DNA of 64,000 nucleotides. It comes from Eudorina sp. 2006-703-Eu-15. Taxonomy: Eukaryota; Chlorophyta; Chlorophyceae; Chlamydomonadales; Volvocaceae. A model generated the notes under the pieces. That model did not search any database. It saw only the letters and a list, made by a program, of their open reading frames with translations, and was not told the DNA's origin. Made by a program: the position numbers and the translations under genes. The DNA is taken from NCBI GenBank assembly GCA_003117195.1, contig BDSI01000040.1:1-64000 (forward strand), given 5' to 3'. Positions 24,234-35,988 of this stretch are shown here, one piece after another (the stretch's first letter is position 1; each line of letters opens with the position of its first letter).

Positions 24234-24879
24234 ATGGAGAGCGTGCTGCGGTGGAAAGGATGTTTGGACAGCCAGAGTGTGCTACGGAGTCATCTTCTTA
24301 GTGCATTAGATGTAATTTCCAAGCAGGTGATCTTGACACTTCGTCATTACGATGCGCCGGCCGTTTGTCCTGAACGATCCTACACTCGCCATTGATAAAA
24401 ACATGCATGTGGTCATTTGTAGGCATCTTCCAAAGAGCGATGCTGGAGCGGTGCCACCGCAAGCACATCAGCCATCGGGCAGGCCTCACAAGCCGACTCG
24501 TCCGCAAGGCGGTATCTGTTCACGGCAACTGGGGCGAACGGAGTCTGTGCCGAAAGCGGACCTCTGGCGCTCCACGCGTGCCAGATCGAGCGACACCGAC
24601 CCGTGTCGGCGTTGCAAGGGTTCAGCTCGGCAGCCGTCGCAGCAGCCACGTCAGCTGCGCCGGCCCAGGCAACCTCCACCAGCGGGGCCGGCACTGTCAC
24701 TATGACCGGTGGCGGCACCAGCGGCGGCGGTAAATTTCAGGCGCCGTGGCCCTGGGTGGACCCCAGCAGACCCCAGGTCCTGCCGGTCAGTGTCGGCAAG
24801 AAGCAGCGACAGCCGCTGCCGCTCGCGGAGGCCCTCACGAAGCTGCTGGTGAGAAGAGTGAGAAGGCGCCCCGAGGGCC

Positions 24880-24975
24880 GCGAGGGCTGCCGCCTGCGAG
24901 GTCTGAACAGGAACCTAGAGGGCTGCCGCCTGCGAGGTCTGAACAGGAACCTAGAGGGCTGCCGCCTGCGGGTCT
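24880..24975. repeat. 36-bp minisatellite in uL1 intron 2, copy A (2-3 units)
   Basis: Units beginning GAGGGCTGCCGCCTGCGAGG repeat two to three times just after the exon 2 donor. Copy B carries about six units (40391-40590). The unit is a multiple of three and open in frame, but the conserved uL1 frame resumes only at the later acceptor, so it is read as intronic. Confidence 0.8.
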
Positions 24976-25755
24976 GAACAGGAATCTACTGCAGTCCAGT
25001 GGGGGGCCCGCCTCCACGCGCCCAGGCGGTTCGTTGAGCCGCGAGCGGGCACCCAGCGGGCAATCTCATCGGGCACGCCGTACCGTACCGTACCGTACCG
25101 TACCGTACCGTACCGTACGTGTGCATGCGCACGTTCTTGGGCGTGTGCTGCGCGCCGCGATTGCAACCCCCCTTTGTCTCCGCGGCCGCCCGAAAACCCC
25201 CCACGCGCTGCCCCCCTCAAACTCCGGCCCCCGACCGCACCGCAGGGCGCCCTGGCCCCCAACCAACGCCCCACCCAGAATCTGGAGATCTTCATCCGGT
25301 TCAGACTAGACCGCGGCGCTCGGACCATCTGGTGCGCGGCAGTGTCGTACTTCCGTACGGCACCGGCAAGGAGATCCGGATGGTGGTGTTCGCCAAGGGC
25401 GCGGACGCGGAGATTGCCCGGGCCGAGGGTGAGTGCCGCCGGGGAGGGCCTCCGCAGCACCTCGGGAAGGGGAGGGGGTGAGGGGTGGGGCGCAAGGTGA
25501 AGCGACTCGGACTCAACCCAACGACCCAGCGACCCAGTGACACCGCGCGCCTGCTGGGTGGCCCGAAAACCCAACTCCCAGCGTCCCTGGGGTACAGGCC
25601 TTTCGCCGTCCCAGAGTGCCTGTCGCCGCCGAGCTGGGTGTACCGGCCGCACTACCATTATGGCGCCGACGACGCCCTCAGCGCTGCTGACGTCCTGACG
25701 ATGTCGCTGGACCCTCTGCATGTGTGCTGTCCCGCTGCTGGGGCTACCCCCCCTT

Positions 25756-25800
25756 AGCAGCGCAGTCTACATATGTCTACCAATTTCCTATATACCCCCC
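25756..25800 (+). repeat. Dispersed repeat (GTCTACCAATTTCC family), copy in uL1 pseudogene intron
   Basis: AGCAGCGCAG, then ATGTCTACCAATTTCCTATA, then a C run, are shared with 27863-27912 and, inverted, with 54678-54732. The equivalent intron of copy B lacks it, so it arrived in copy A after the duplication. It now supplies the pyrimidine-rich stretch before the exon 4 acceptor. Confidence 0.6.
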
Positions 25801-27711
25801 CTCAGGTGTGGAGCTCATTGGCGACGAGGAGCTGATTAGCGCCATCGTCTCCTCGGAGGGGGCGGCCATCAACTTCGATCGACTCATAGCCACACCCGAC
25901 TTCATGAGGCCGCTGGCGCGCGCGGGCAAGATCCTGGGACCCAAGGGCCTTATGCCCAACCCCAAGGTGGGTCGGGTCGGGTCGGGTCGGGGTAGGGACG
26001 GGCTCCGACCCGCAAAACCCCACACGGCGGCAACGGGCAAGGGGGACGACGGGCAGGAAGTTGAGTGGGACCCACCGGTCGTGCGGCCGTTGCCACACGT
26101 CGTGTGCTTATGGAGGAGGGCCTTATCTGTGTGGCCTTCGGAGCACCTTCTGACATGCCTTTTGGGGGGAGCCCATCGCGCGGGGCCGCCGCGTTGGCCC
26201 TGCAGTCATGTCAGCCAGTCATAGGTCTGCCCCGCACCGGCCCCGAGCCGGCCCCGAACCGGCCTCATCGGAAACCAACCAACCGAACCGTGAGATCGAG
26301 ATCTTTTCGCGCTGTGTTTGCTTTGTGGGGTGTCGCGGTCCGCGGCCCCGCTGCCTGACCGCAGATGGGCACCCTGACCACCGACGTGGCGGGCGCGATT
26401 CGGGACATCCGCCGCGGCCGCCTGGACTACCGCATGAGCCGCGAGGCCACCGTATGTGCCATACTCGGCCGCTGCTCCATGACTGCGGACCAGTCTGGCG
26501 GCCAACGTGGGGGCGCTGGTGGCGTCGCTGATCGAGAACCGGCCCAAGGTGCTGGCGGGCCCGGCGTCAGCGGGGGGAGCCGCGGGGGGAGCGACGGGTG
26601 GAGCGGCGGGCGGCGCGGCGGCTGGGGGCCCGGCGGGCGCGGGAGCGCCGCTGGCCGGGGGGACGGCGGCGACGGTGGGGCTGCTGGAACGTAAGTTGCC
26701 ATCTGGATGATGAGAGGTCGGCTAGGGACCGCAAGATGGGCGATTCGGTCCGCTACCCATACATAGCTCCCCGCGTGGTTGACTTCCCCACCCGTGAGGT
26801 GGCTGGTGGTGCCGGTGTGTGTGTTCCTGTGTGTTTCGGCGGGCTGTGTGCCCCGAACCGCGCTTGCACGTGTGCTTGCCCTGCAGCCACTGAATGGATG
26901 GATGGATGTTGCCCGCATCTAACTGCCGAGCGTCATGGCTTTCCTTTTCGTGTTGGCGATTGCCACACACATACACACATGGGGACATGCATGGGTATGG
27001 GCCCGGGCGGTTACGGGCGGTTTCATCATTATTAAGCACCTGAGACATATGCACGGGGCATGTACGGGAGCATCAAGCCATCACGCCCGGACGTGCATGG
27101 CATGGTCCTGCGACCCCCTCTTCGCTAGCTGGCTGGCCGGCCGCACCATCCCCCTTTTTGAGTATTTCTGGGTGTGCCCGAAATGGTTTCTGGGTTTCTT
27201 TCTCTTTTATCCTTTTTTAAGTCCCTTGTGTGTTTAGAAATAAAGTCTTCGGTTAAAGCGATATCGGATGGTAGGGGTTCGTTGTAATGTGATCCGTACG
27301 GCTCACTGGGTGGCAACCGTAATTGTCGTACATATTGCACTCTCCGCATTTCTCGTCCATGACTACTGCAGTGAGTGTCTGCATGGCCTCCTAGAGCGGT
27401 ATCTAGAGGTGTCTCTCAGGCCCCATCCCTGGCAAACCAAGGCTACATGCCATCACTACCTCAACTGGGGCTATATGCCGCTTGCCATGAGGACCTTCAT
27501 GTCACCAGTCGCATCTGTGTGAAGAAGTCCCCGTGTCCCCCACGCGTAATGGGCTATCCTTGTTAGTGTGAAAGGTGGCTGGCCCTTGATGATGGATGAT
27601 TCCAAGGGAGAGCAGGCCTGAGGTAAAATCCCAGCCTTGTTTTGTTGTAATCTGACATGCCCCTAACCAAGGCTAGCTAGCGCTGCTCGTTGTTTCTGAT
27701 GTTACAGTGGA

Positions 27712-27830
27712 CCCGCCCCACGGGTCATCGGTAACCGCCGTAGCCTCCTCACCACACACTGCATAAACGAAACCGCGCCACTTTGGCGCACCTGATGATA
27801 GGCTCCGTCAGTGCATCGAAGCACACCCCG
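27712..27830 (+). repeat. Dispersed repeat family, copy in the spacer
   Basis: It shares GGACCC..CGGGTCATCGG, GCCTCCTCACCACACACTG and CGAAGCACACCCCG in order with 12927-13040 and 28958-29075. The family lies on both sides of the duplication junction. Confidence 0.55.
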
Positions 27831-27862
27831 CGCCCTTTCTACGTGAGGATCCCCCCGTTCCC

Positions 27863-27912
27863 CGTCGCTCTGGCAGCAGCGCAGAAAATGTCTACCAATC
27901 TCCTATACCCCC
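27863..27912 (+). repeat. Dispersed repeat (GTCTACCAATTTCC family), copy in the spacer
   Basis: CGTCGCTCTGGCAGCAGCGC is followed by ATGTCTACCAATCTCCTATA and a C run. The inverted copy at 54678-54732 shares the full length, and 25756-25800 shares the 3' part. Confidence 0.6.
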
Positions 27913-28358
27913 GTTCCTTCCTTACATCCTTGGTGAGTATATGGGGGCATAATCATGGCCGCCCTTAACACCGCCTAATGCATTTACTGCCACAACCGGT
28001 GGTTTTCACCACCATACACCAAGAGGGCCTGCTGATTCAGCTGAATAATGTTGCAGCGCTGCATTGTGACCAGCAGAGAAGTGTATCCACACAGCACATC
28101 GTCATTCCATCGGGCCCATACATACGCCCCGCCTGGCCGCCTAGCCACGCCCTTCAGCTGCGCACAGCGGGCTGAGCACATGGTGTTCCTGAAATGCTGT
28201 ACAGGACGGCCAGTCGCCGTAGATGCGTGCTTTTGGCGGGAATCAATCTGCCAAATAGGTTTTTTTGTGTATATATATCTGCCAAATAGGTGTTTTTTTT
28301 GTGTATATATATATATATATATATACTTTAGGGACGATATAGGTTATTCTGGTGGTGT

Positions 28359-28412
28359 TGTGCTCGAGCACACGGATTACCGCCGTGCCGGTAATTATTG
28401 TGCTCGAGCACA
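28359..28412. repeat. 40-bp direct duplication with a 14-bp palindrome
   Basis: TGTGCTCGAGCACA occurs at 28359-28372 and 28399-28412, each followed by GG(A/G)..ACCGCCGTG(C/G)CGGTA. The second motif, ACCGCC..GGCGGT, is also palindromic. It lies just left of copy B, beside an inverted (ATTC)n-tailed repeat. Confidence 0.6.
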
Positions 28413-28448
28413 GGGATGACCGCCGTGGCGGTAGGTGCGCTTACTGGC

Positions 28449-28495
28449 ATGATGAATGAATGAACGTTACAGCGGACCCCAACGGGATCATCGGT
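28449..28495 (-). repeat. Dispersed repeat, (ATTC)n-tailed family, inverted copy
   Basis: Read on the minus strand, it has GATCCCGTTGGGGTCCGCTG, then TAACG and a (CATT)3 tail, matching 2259-2303. It sits at the left edge of duplication copy B. Confidence 0.6.
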
Positions 28496-28639
28496 GTATA
28501 CCAGGGCAAGTCCCAGCAGGCCCCACCGCCAAGGCGGCAGGTAACCTCCACACCACAACGCCGCACCCAAAGAAAACACACCGGGCCATAACCCCACCCA
28601 GTCAGACACCGAAGCAAGCAGAGGCGCGCAGCGGGGCAT

Positions 28640-30149
28640 GATGTGCCCTGATGTGCGTGGCGGTGACTGCTAGCTGGTGAGTGTCGGCCTTCTGGCCGGC
28701 CGTTACTTGAAGGCTGGAACCAGCACAGGGGCGGCGGGTCTGGTGGCATACATACGCGCGGGCATTTCCCGGGCTGTTGCATGTCATCACGCATTCCTGC
28801 CCTGCCTGCCTGAGAACATACACACACACGCCTATACTTGCTTGCTTGATTGCATCCATCAATTATTGGATGGGTCGTCCGATACGTTAGATAGCTGCAT
28901 GCCCGCTATCATTTACATATGCATGCGTGTACATACGTATGCCAGATGTTCAAGTGGACCCGCCCCGCGGGTCATCGGGACAGCCGTATATAGCCTCCTC
29001 ACCAGACAAGAAACCGCGCCATCTGGCGCACCGGTCAGCAGGCTCCGTCCACACAAATGAACCGAAGCACACCCCGCCATGTATACATGCCTTGGCATTT
29101 CGATTATATGTACAGTTAGTAACATGTACGACAGTAGGTACGACAGCGTCCTGACCTGACCTGACCCGGCCGGCCACTGCTGCGGTCCCAGCCATGCATC
29201 TATCTGTAGCTATGCAGACTAAAACCCTGCCCTGCTCGTTATTAGCTGCTGCGTAGCGATCGACGTCGACCCTGGCGTCGGCTGGGCAAAGGGAACCCCT
29301 ACCTATCTACCTATCTATCTATTAGCACGCTGGGCTCCGCGACCATACTCCGTCGTCATTTGCATTTGCAGCCCACGCAACAACAAACACCGACATACGT
29401 ACTAAGAAGTAAGCGCTTGCGCGCGAAATGGGCTGGCAAGGCGAGGCGCGGCAAGGCGAGGCGAAGCGGTGACAAGACGTCAACAGCAAGTCACGAAAGC
29501 AAGACCACACGCACACAGATAACGCAGACGACCCAGCGCGCAGCACCGCACTCAATGCTCGCCTACCTACCGCGCGCCCCGCCGCCCCTCAATGCGTAGA
29601 AAAAGAAACGGCCCATGCCGCGTACGTACGTAGCAGCTAAAGCAGCTCTTGACCCTTGCTAGCTAGGTGCACAGCTACTATCCAGTCCCGGCGGCCGCCT
29701 CACAACACATCTCTGTGTATGTATCGACTACTGTGCGGCGAAGCCCAGCCACCGCCAAGCGAATCGGCCGCCATCGCGTATGTTCCGTCAAGCAAAGCCC
29801 CGCCCTGACCTGTCGTACGTGTCCAGTGCAGTGCAGTGTTGGTTGTCCCGTCCGGAACTCATCACGCGTTGCCGACCTCCATCGCGGAGCTAGCTAGCAC
29901 TGTGTTGGTTGGTTGGCAGGTTAGTTGGTTGGTTGGTTGGTTCATTCGTTCGTTCGCCGCGCATGCCTGCAGCCGTGTGTTGTCACCCGCCCTGCCTGCA
30001 GCAGCTCAACTCATCCTTGCTTGCCGCCAGCCAGGTCAATCATGCTGATGAGGACCTCTGCAGCCCCTCGTCTGCACCGGCGGATGGCTCCTGCTGCTGC
30101 TGGAGGTTCCCGACCCCTGGCCGCCGCAGGTTAGTTGGCCGTTAGTTGG
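28640..30149. other. Intergenic 3' flank of nucleotidyltransferase copy B; no gene seen
   Basis: Counterpart of 12590-14229, with many small indels between the copies. It includes a dispersed repeat at 28958-29075 and a GGTT tandem stretch at 29906-29942. No conserved coding segment is visible. Confidence 0.45.
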
Positions 30150-33100
30150 TTAGTTACCGACCCCTGGCCGCCGCATCTTGGATGCCCACAGCAGCAACAG
30201 CATCAGCAGTCCGCAGCTGAGGGCGCCCACGAACGCCGCCGCCAACCGGTGCCCGCTCGCCAGTAGTGTGGCGGCCGCGCTCACCACTGCAGCGCCGATG
30301 ACCCATGGGTCAGCCGGACTGCCGCCGCGGGCGCCGTCGGGGCTTCCGGAACTGCCTCTCACGTCCACTGCGCTTCCGCAATAATCGTGCGCCGCATTGA
30401 GACGACCGCATGGCGCGCACCCCGAGCCTTCCTCCGGATGGAACGTCGGCGGCTGCGGCGGCGGCGGCGGCGGCGGCCCGCTGCAGGATGCCGCCGAAGC
30501 CTCAGCCGCAGGCTCCGCGGCGGCCCCATCCACAAACCCTGACATCCCGGCTGGGCCCGACGTCGCCCTGCTCGCACGCAGCGACGACAGCAGGCACTGG
30601 TACATGGCGCACTTGGCTTCCAGCGCCCGCTCCTCGTCGGCGGCACAGGCCTGCAACAGCTCCTCCTCCTCCGAAACCACACGCTCCCGCGCGCGAGCCT
30701 CCCAGTCCACCTCACCGCGCATCAGCCACTCCTCCAGCTTGCTCAGGCAACACCTGTACGACAGATGTTCGACCGGTCGTACGGCCATTAGGACAGGGAC
30801 AGGGACAGGACAGGAGCAGGGACAGGGACGAGGACAGGGTCAAGGACAGGCGTGTGCCGAGGCCAGTGCGCAGGTGAGAGGTTTGGTGTCGGTGAGTGCG
30901 AAAGCGATAAGTGTCGGTCGGTCTGTGTGGGACGACATCTCCGTCCGTCCGTCCGTCCGTCCGCCCATGCGGGACGACATCGGGTGGACTGACTGCGCAG
31001 TCGGCCGGTGCTCGTCTCGCTTCGTTGGTGTCCTGAGAATGGACCAACCTCCTGGCTGGGAATACTGCTCGCGCCACGTACGGGCCCAAACGATGGTTCA
31101 TCGCTGCGTCGCCGCGTTGCTTGCCGCTTCGATCACGCATTCAAATTCACCCTCAGTCTAACCCTCGACCTCGCCCTCACCCTCAGTCTAAACCTTGACC
31201 TCAGCCTCAGCCTCAGCCTCAGTCTCACCTGTACCAATCGTTGAAGGGCGTGTGAGTGAAGGAGCCGCTGAACAGCGCCTCACGGCCGCTCTGCACGTGG
31301 ACGGCATCCACCTGCGCACGGCGTCCAAGTATCATTCCGCGCCCCGTTGTTCAGCATCTAGGCGAGCAGGGGGAAGGGCGGACCCGCCAGACCCCACCCC
31401 ACCCCGCCCGCAGGTAGTATAGGGGCCGAGGTGGATGGGGCGGAGCCCACGGGCCCCGAAACCACTGAATGCCATCAGGGGTTGCTGCCCTCGTGAGACA
31501 ACCCTCGTCAACCCGCCGGTGGCCACGAATAAAACTTTCCCAACACCTTGCCCTTCTAATGGAATCCCCTTCCTTGCCAGGCTGTTTGTCCCCAGCCAAG
31601 CTATAAACCCAGGACATCCCCGCCCTGTAACGAGCCTGCGCTGCCCACTGCTGCGGTCTTCCCAACGCATGGGGCAATCGTCCCCACCACGCATCCCGCG
31701 GACCCCAGCAGCGGTACGTGCGTATTACCCCTCACCTGGAACGTGGTGCGCTTCTTGAGCGACGTCCACGTGGCCTCATCGACCAGCAGCGAGCCGCCCA
31801 GGCTGGCGCAAGTGACGCTCGGGACGTAGTGGAGGCCGCTGCGCACCCGGGGCCGACAGCCCCAGGTCCCCAGCAGCAGTCAACGCCATCCCACATACAG
31901 CGACGTACGTACACCGAATAGTCCACGGCATCGGAGTTTGTGGGGATGGAGAGGGCGCCAAGCCAGGTCATGTCATGTCAGGACAGGAAAAGAAAGTAGA
32001 GGGCGTGTCAGGTCAGGTCAGGTAAGGTAAGGGCGTTTCAGGTCAGGTAAGGGCGGGTCCGGCCAAGATGAGGCGGCCCGAGCGCACGTCCACCCTCCGG
32101 GGACCGCGTGTCACTCCCTCGGGCGAGCAGCCGCAGCCGGCAGGCACATGCAGTCCCCTCCTGGCCCCTCCCGGGCGGGCGAGCGGGCAGCGGGGCCCAG
32201 AACCTCGTGTGTCCGTCGCACGCGGTCGCGGTGGTCGCTCGGGACCATGGGGCCGCGCGGCGGCCGACATCACGCGGACGCACGTCGGCGGGGCTGCTGC
32301 GTGCCCTAGTGGGATGGTCGCCCTGCTGGGCTGCGACCCATCCATCGGCTCTTACTGTATCCGTTCTACCTCCCACGCGTTCTCTGCGTCGGGCACCTAC
32401 ATGGCCCCCTCCTACATAGTACCTGCATGTCCAACCCCGGTCCAGCCGCTCACCGGTTCACCACGTTGGTCAGCAAGCGGAACAACTTCGCCCGGTACAT
32501 GACCGCATCCGCCGCAGTCATCGAGCCGCGCTGTGGGGGGGGAGGCCGACAGACAGAAAGACAAGACAGACAGAGCGAGGGGGAGAGAGAGAGGGGGGGG
32601 TGTCGTGATCCCAAGTGGTGGCCATCGCGCAAAGTCTGCCAGGAGGGGTGCGCAAGGGCGGGGGATGAGCCCGCGTGTGCGGCAAAGGTGGAGAGAGGAA
32701 GAGGGCGGGCCTCCAGTACACAGGGTGGCGGAGAGGGTGTTTGAACGCAGGGCGGCAGCTAGGGATTTATACTGTAACCCCGCGTTAAAAAATTACAGAC
32801 AGTGACGCACACGCGCGCCAGAGGGCCAGTCGGGGCTCAATCAGCAGGGCGGCAGCAGACGGTCGGTCGGTTCCAGGTCGTGACGGGACCCACCCCGCCC
32901 ACGCACCTTGTATCCGCTGGTCAGCAACCGGGCATCCTCCGCAGTGACCCCCAGCTCCTCCAGCCTCTGCACCAGCAGCAGCCTCGCCAGACCGCCCGAC
33001 TTGGCGGCCAGCTTCCGGACCGTCGGGACGCGAATGTAGTCACGGACCTTTTTAATCTCATTATTCGCCTCGTCCTCGGTCCGAACCCAGGAGCGGGAGA

Positions 33101-35947
33101 GCCGCTCGGCCAGCTGCCGGTCAAGCTCAGACTGCAGACCAAGGGTGATGAAAGGCAAGGGCCGCACCGGCGGCGGATACCCGAGGCGCGGGAAGGGGGT
33201 GCACAGTAGGTCAGCGTTATTTGATTTGTCGGTGGGTCGATTGGGTTCAGCTCGTCAGGGAGACGAAAGTGAACCCGCCCGCGGGTGCGCGCCTCTTAGG
33301 TTGCCTTGCTGCGGCCACGGAACGGGCTTTACAGCGGGTGTGTGGGTCTGTCGGTCGTTCGGTCTGTCGGTCGGTCGCTAGGCCGGTAGCACAGGGGCGT
33401 CCAGGTGCGCACCTTGGTGGCGCTCAGCTCCTGTACGGCAGGCTCCACCAGCAGCGGATCCAGACCCGGGATCAAAATGTCCAGCCCCAGCCGCTTCGAG
33501 TACTTGTGCAGGCGAACCTGCGGCAGGGCAGGGGCCAGGAGGTATCATCACCACGGTTCGTTGAGGTCCAGGATGCATCCAATAACCTCCAACACGCCCA
33601 CACATGTACACGCACGCAGATTAAAAATACATGGGCTCTGAGCGGTATTTCATGTACCATTAAGCGCCCACCACACCTCGTAGCTGGGGGACTGCCGTAC
33701 GGGCTCCACGAGCAGAAAGCCGCCGTGCAGCGCCCGCAGCGCGCGGCCAGCCGCCCACACCTCCACGCCGTCGTACAGTACGGTGCACGCATCGACGTCG
33801 AAGCCGTGAACCACCTGTCGACGTGGCCGTGAGAGGGCCCCAAGTGGGTGTCCCCGCGTGAATCAAGTGAACAAAAAATGAACAAAAGTTCAACAAACAG
33901 CACAGCACATGCAGCCGTGTTGTCTTTGTCATATGCAGCTAGCACCAACAGACACTGCACAAGAAGCGCACTGCGCAAGGGCAGGAGCACGGGCCACATC
34001 CTACGCCAACGACACCAATGCCATCACACACGCTCGCACGCTCGCTGGGAGGTTATGGGTGGGCTTCTTGTTAATCACACGCTCGCAAGTCTTCTCATGC
34101 AGGTTATTTTGTAATCATGTCTACTGCCGGGTTGAGCGGGTTGGCGGACTGTCATGCGCATGTACAAATGTACGATATACTTACGAATGTACGAATGAAT
34201 GCAAACGTGTGTGCCCACCTGCGCTGGCGACTCGTACAGGCGCAGCACCAGCTGCAGCTGCCCCACCAGGTTGCCGCCCTTGTCCGGCGGGTGATCGCTG
34301 TCCAGCTCCAGGTCCGTGACCACCACATCCAGGGTGTGGAGCTGGGACTGCGGCGGGGGCGGGGGCGGGGGCAGGGGCGGGGAGCGGAGCGCCGGGCGCG
34401 CATGCCGCGGGAGGCGGCCAGGGCCGGACACGCAATGGGGCACAGGGGCAAAGGGCGGGCGCACGGGCGGCGACGAGAGTCAGGACGGCGAAAGCGTCCG
34501 TCCGCAATGTCAAGAGGGAGAACAATGGCCGTGTGGCCCATTCCGCCGGAGACGCCGAGCTACCCACTCCACTCCATTCAAAGAGTCCCTCCACTCCACT
34601 CCACTCCATTCAAAGAGTCCCTGCGCTCCCATGCTCGGGTCCCCCGGTGCAAGTACTTCCGGCCCCCAGACCTGCACACTGGAAACGGCGTGAGGGCTTT
34701 TCAAACCCGGCCCCAGGCACGAGCTGGGTCCCGCGTCACGCCAGACCGTGACCACAGCCCCACCGGCGTCCCTGCATGACCCGCGCCGCCCCCATGCTTC
34801 CCGACATCCGACATCATCTCCGTCCATCCCTTTTCGGGGTCCGCTGCAACGTTCATTCATTCATTCATCTCTTGCGCGAAATACAACCTCAAGGGCGAGT
34901 TACCGTACATGGACAAGTGGCGATAGAACCGATTCGATGCGGGTTACCGACACAGCACCAAACTGCGGCGCCACCCTGGCACCTGCGCAGCCACCACAGC
35001 AGCCAAGTCCCCCGAACTAACCGCTGCCTCCACTCACCCCTGCCAGCGCGTACACGAGCAGGGACCTGTCGTGGACCGCCACCTGCCGCTGTACGGCCTC
35101 CAGCGCCTCCCGTACCAACTGCCACGCAACGGCCTTGCGCTGCTCCGTGTCCCGCCTCAGTCCCGTGGCGGGGTCCAGGGAGGGGACCACCAGGAACAGG
35201 TCCACGTCGGAGGCGGACGCCCCGGGCACGACCATCGATAGCGCGGCGCCGCCGGCCATGATCAGACCCGAGCCGCGGGAGGGACTGAACCAGGGCAGCG
35301 CGGGGTGCGACCACTGCGGGTCGGCAGGTCGGTGGCAGGTCGGTGGCAGGTCGGTGGCAGGTCGGTGGCAGGTCGGTGGCAGGTCGGTGGCAGGTCGGTG
35401 GCAGGCGCAAAAGCTATGGATCTTCCTAGGCATGCCTAGGGGTATAGGGGCGGTCTGCATGGCTGGCCAACAAGAACTGATCCAGGGATGCCGAACCGTG
35501 CAAATGCGGATCGGGCGGATCGATGCGTACGTGCATACCTGCAGCACCGGCGTCAGTCGGGCCTTCCAGTTGATGGAGGGGTCGCCGTGGGGCAGCGGAC
35601 GCAGACGCTGCGACGCCGCCGGGGCGCGGAGGAACAGCCGCTCCGGAATCGGACCGATGCCCGGCACCTCGCGGCACAGCCTCACTGCGGCATCCGCGCC
35701 CGAGCTGCCGAAGGGAGGCGCCGCCGCCGCCGCCGCCTGAGCGCCCACGTGCCAAGGCTGCTCCGGCCCGGTGGCTGCATGAGCCGCTTGCTCCGCCGAG
35801 GAATCTCCCCCGGTTGCTCCGCGGTCCGTCTCGGCAACTGCAGGGAACTGCTGGGGTTGCTGAGGGATCTGGCGGGCTGCAAGCTGCTGTTGCTGTGCCT
35901 GTCGCTGCTGTTGCTGTTCCTGTTGCTGCTGCTGTTGCTGCTGTTCG

Positions 35948-35988
<41 letters not shown>

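Larger units (their letters stand above)
24234..26690 (+). pseudogene. Ribosomal protein uL1 (bacterial type), copy A: frameshifted and truncated
   Basis: Homologue of the intact gene at 39726-43580. Exons 1 (24234-24326) and 2 (24423-24848) are intact. Exon 3 (25246-25428) is one base shorter than in copy B because a C is missing at about 25311 (AGACTAGACCGC against AGACTAGACCCGC), which shifts the frame. Exon 4 (25806-25966) matches in length. Exon 5 (26365-26690) has one extra base at about 26494 (GACCAGTCTGG against GACCAGCTGG). Exon 6, which ends the protein, is missing because the duplicated unit stops before it. A dispersed repeat at 25756-25800 sits next to the exon 4 acceptor. The copy is therefore unlikely to make functional uL1. 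Sequencing error could explain single bases but not the lost exon. Confidence 0.85.
12590..27235. repeat. Tandem duplication, copy A (about 15 kb)
   Basis: The gene order, exon sizes and flanking sequence of this segment recur at 28640-43375. Corresponding points are 14230/30150 (stop codons), 23816/39308 (starts of the nucleotidyltransferase gene) and 24234/39726 (starts of uL1). Copy A ends at a short GTGTG tract where copy B has a long (GT)n tract, just before the last uL1 exon. The left boundary lies among dispersed repeats and is approximate. Confidence 0.85.
27236..28639. other. Spacer between the two tandem copies; no gene seen
   Basis: The spacer follows the breakpoint of copy A. It holds a TGTAA signal at 27283-27287 that could end read-through transcripts of the uL1 pseudogene. 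It also holds copies of two dispersed repeats (27712-27830 and 27863-27912), a T-rich/(TA)n stretch at 28258-28325, and a 40-bp duplication carrying the palindrome TGTGCTCGAGCACA (28359-28372 and 28399-28412). I saw no coding exons. Confidence 0.5.
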
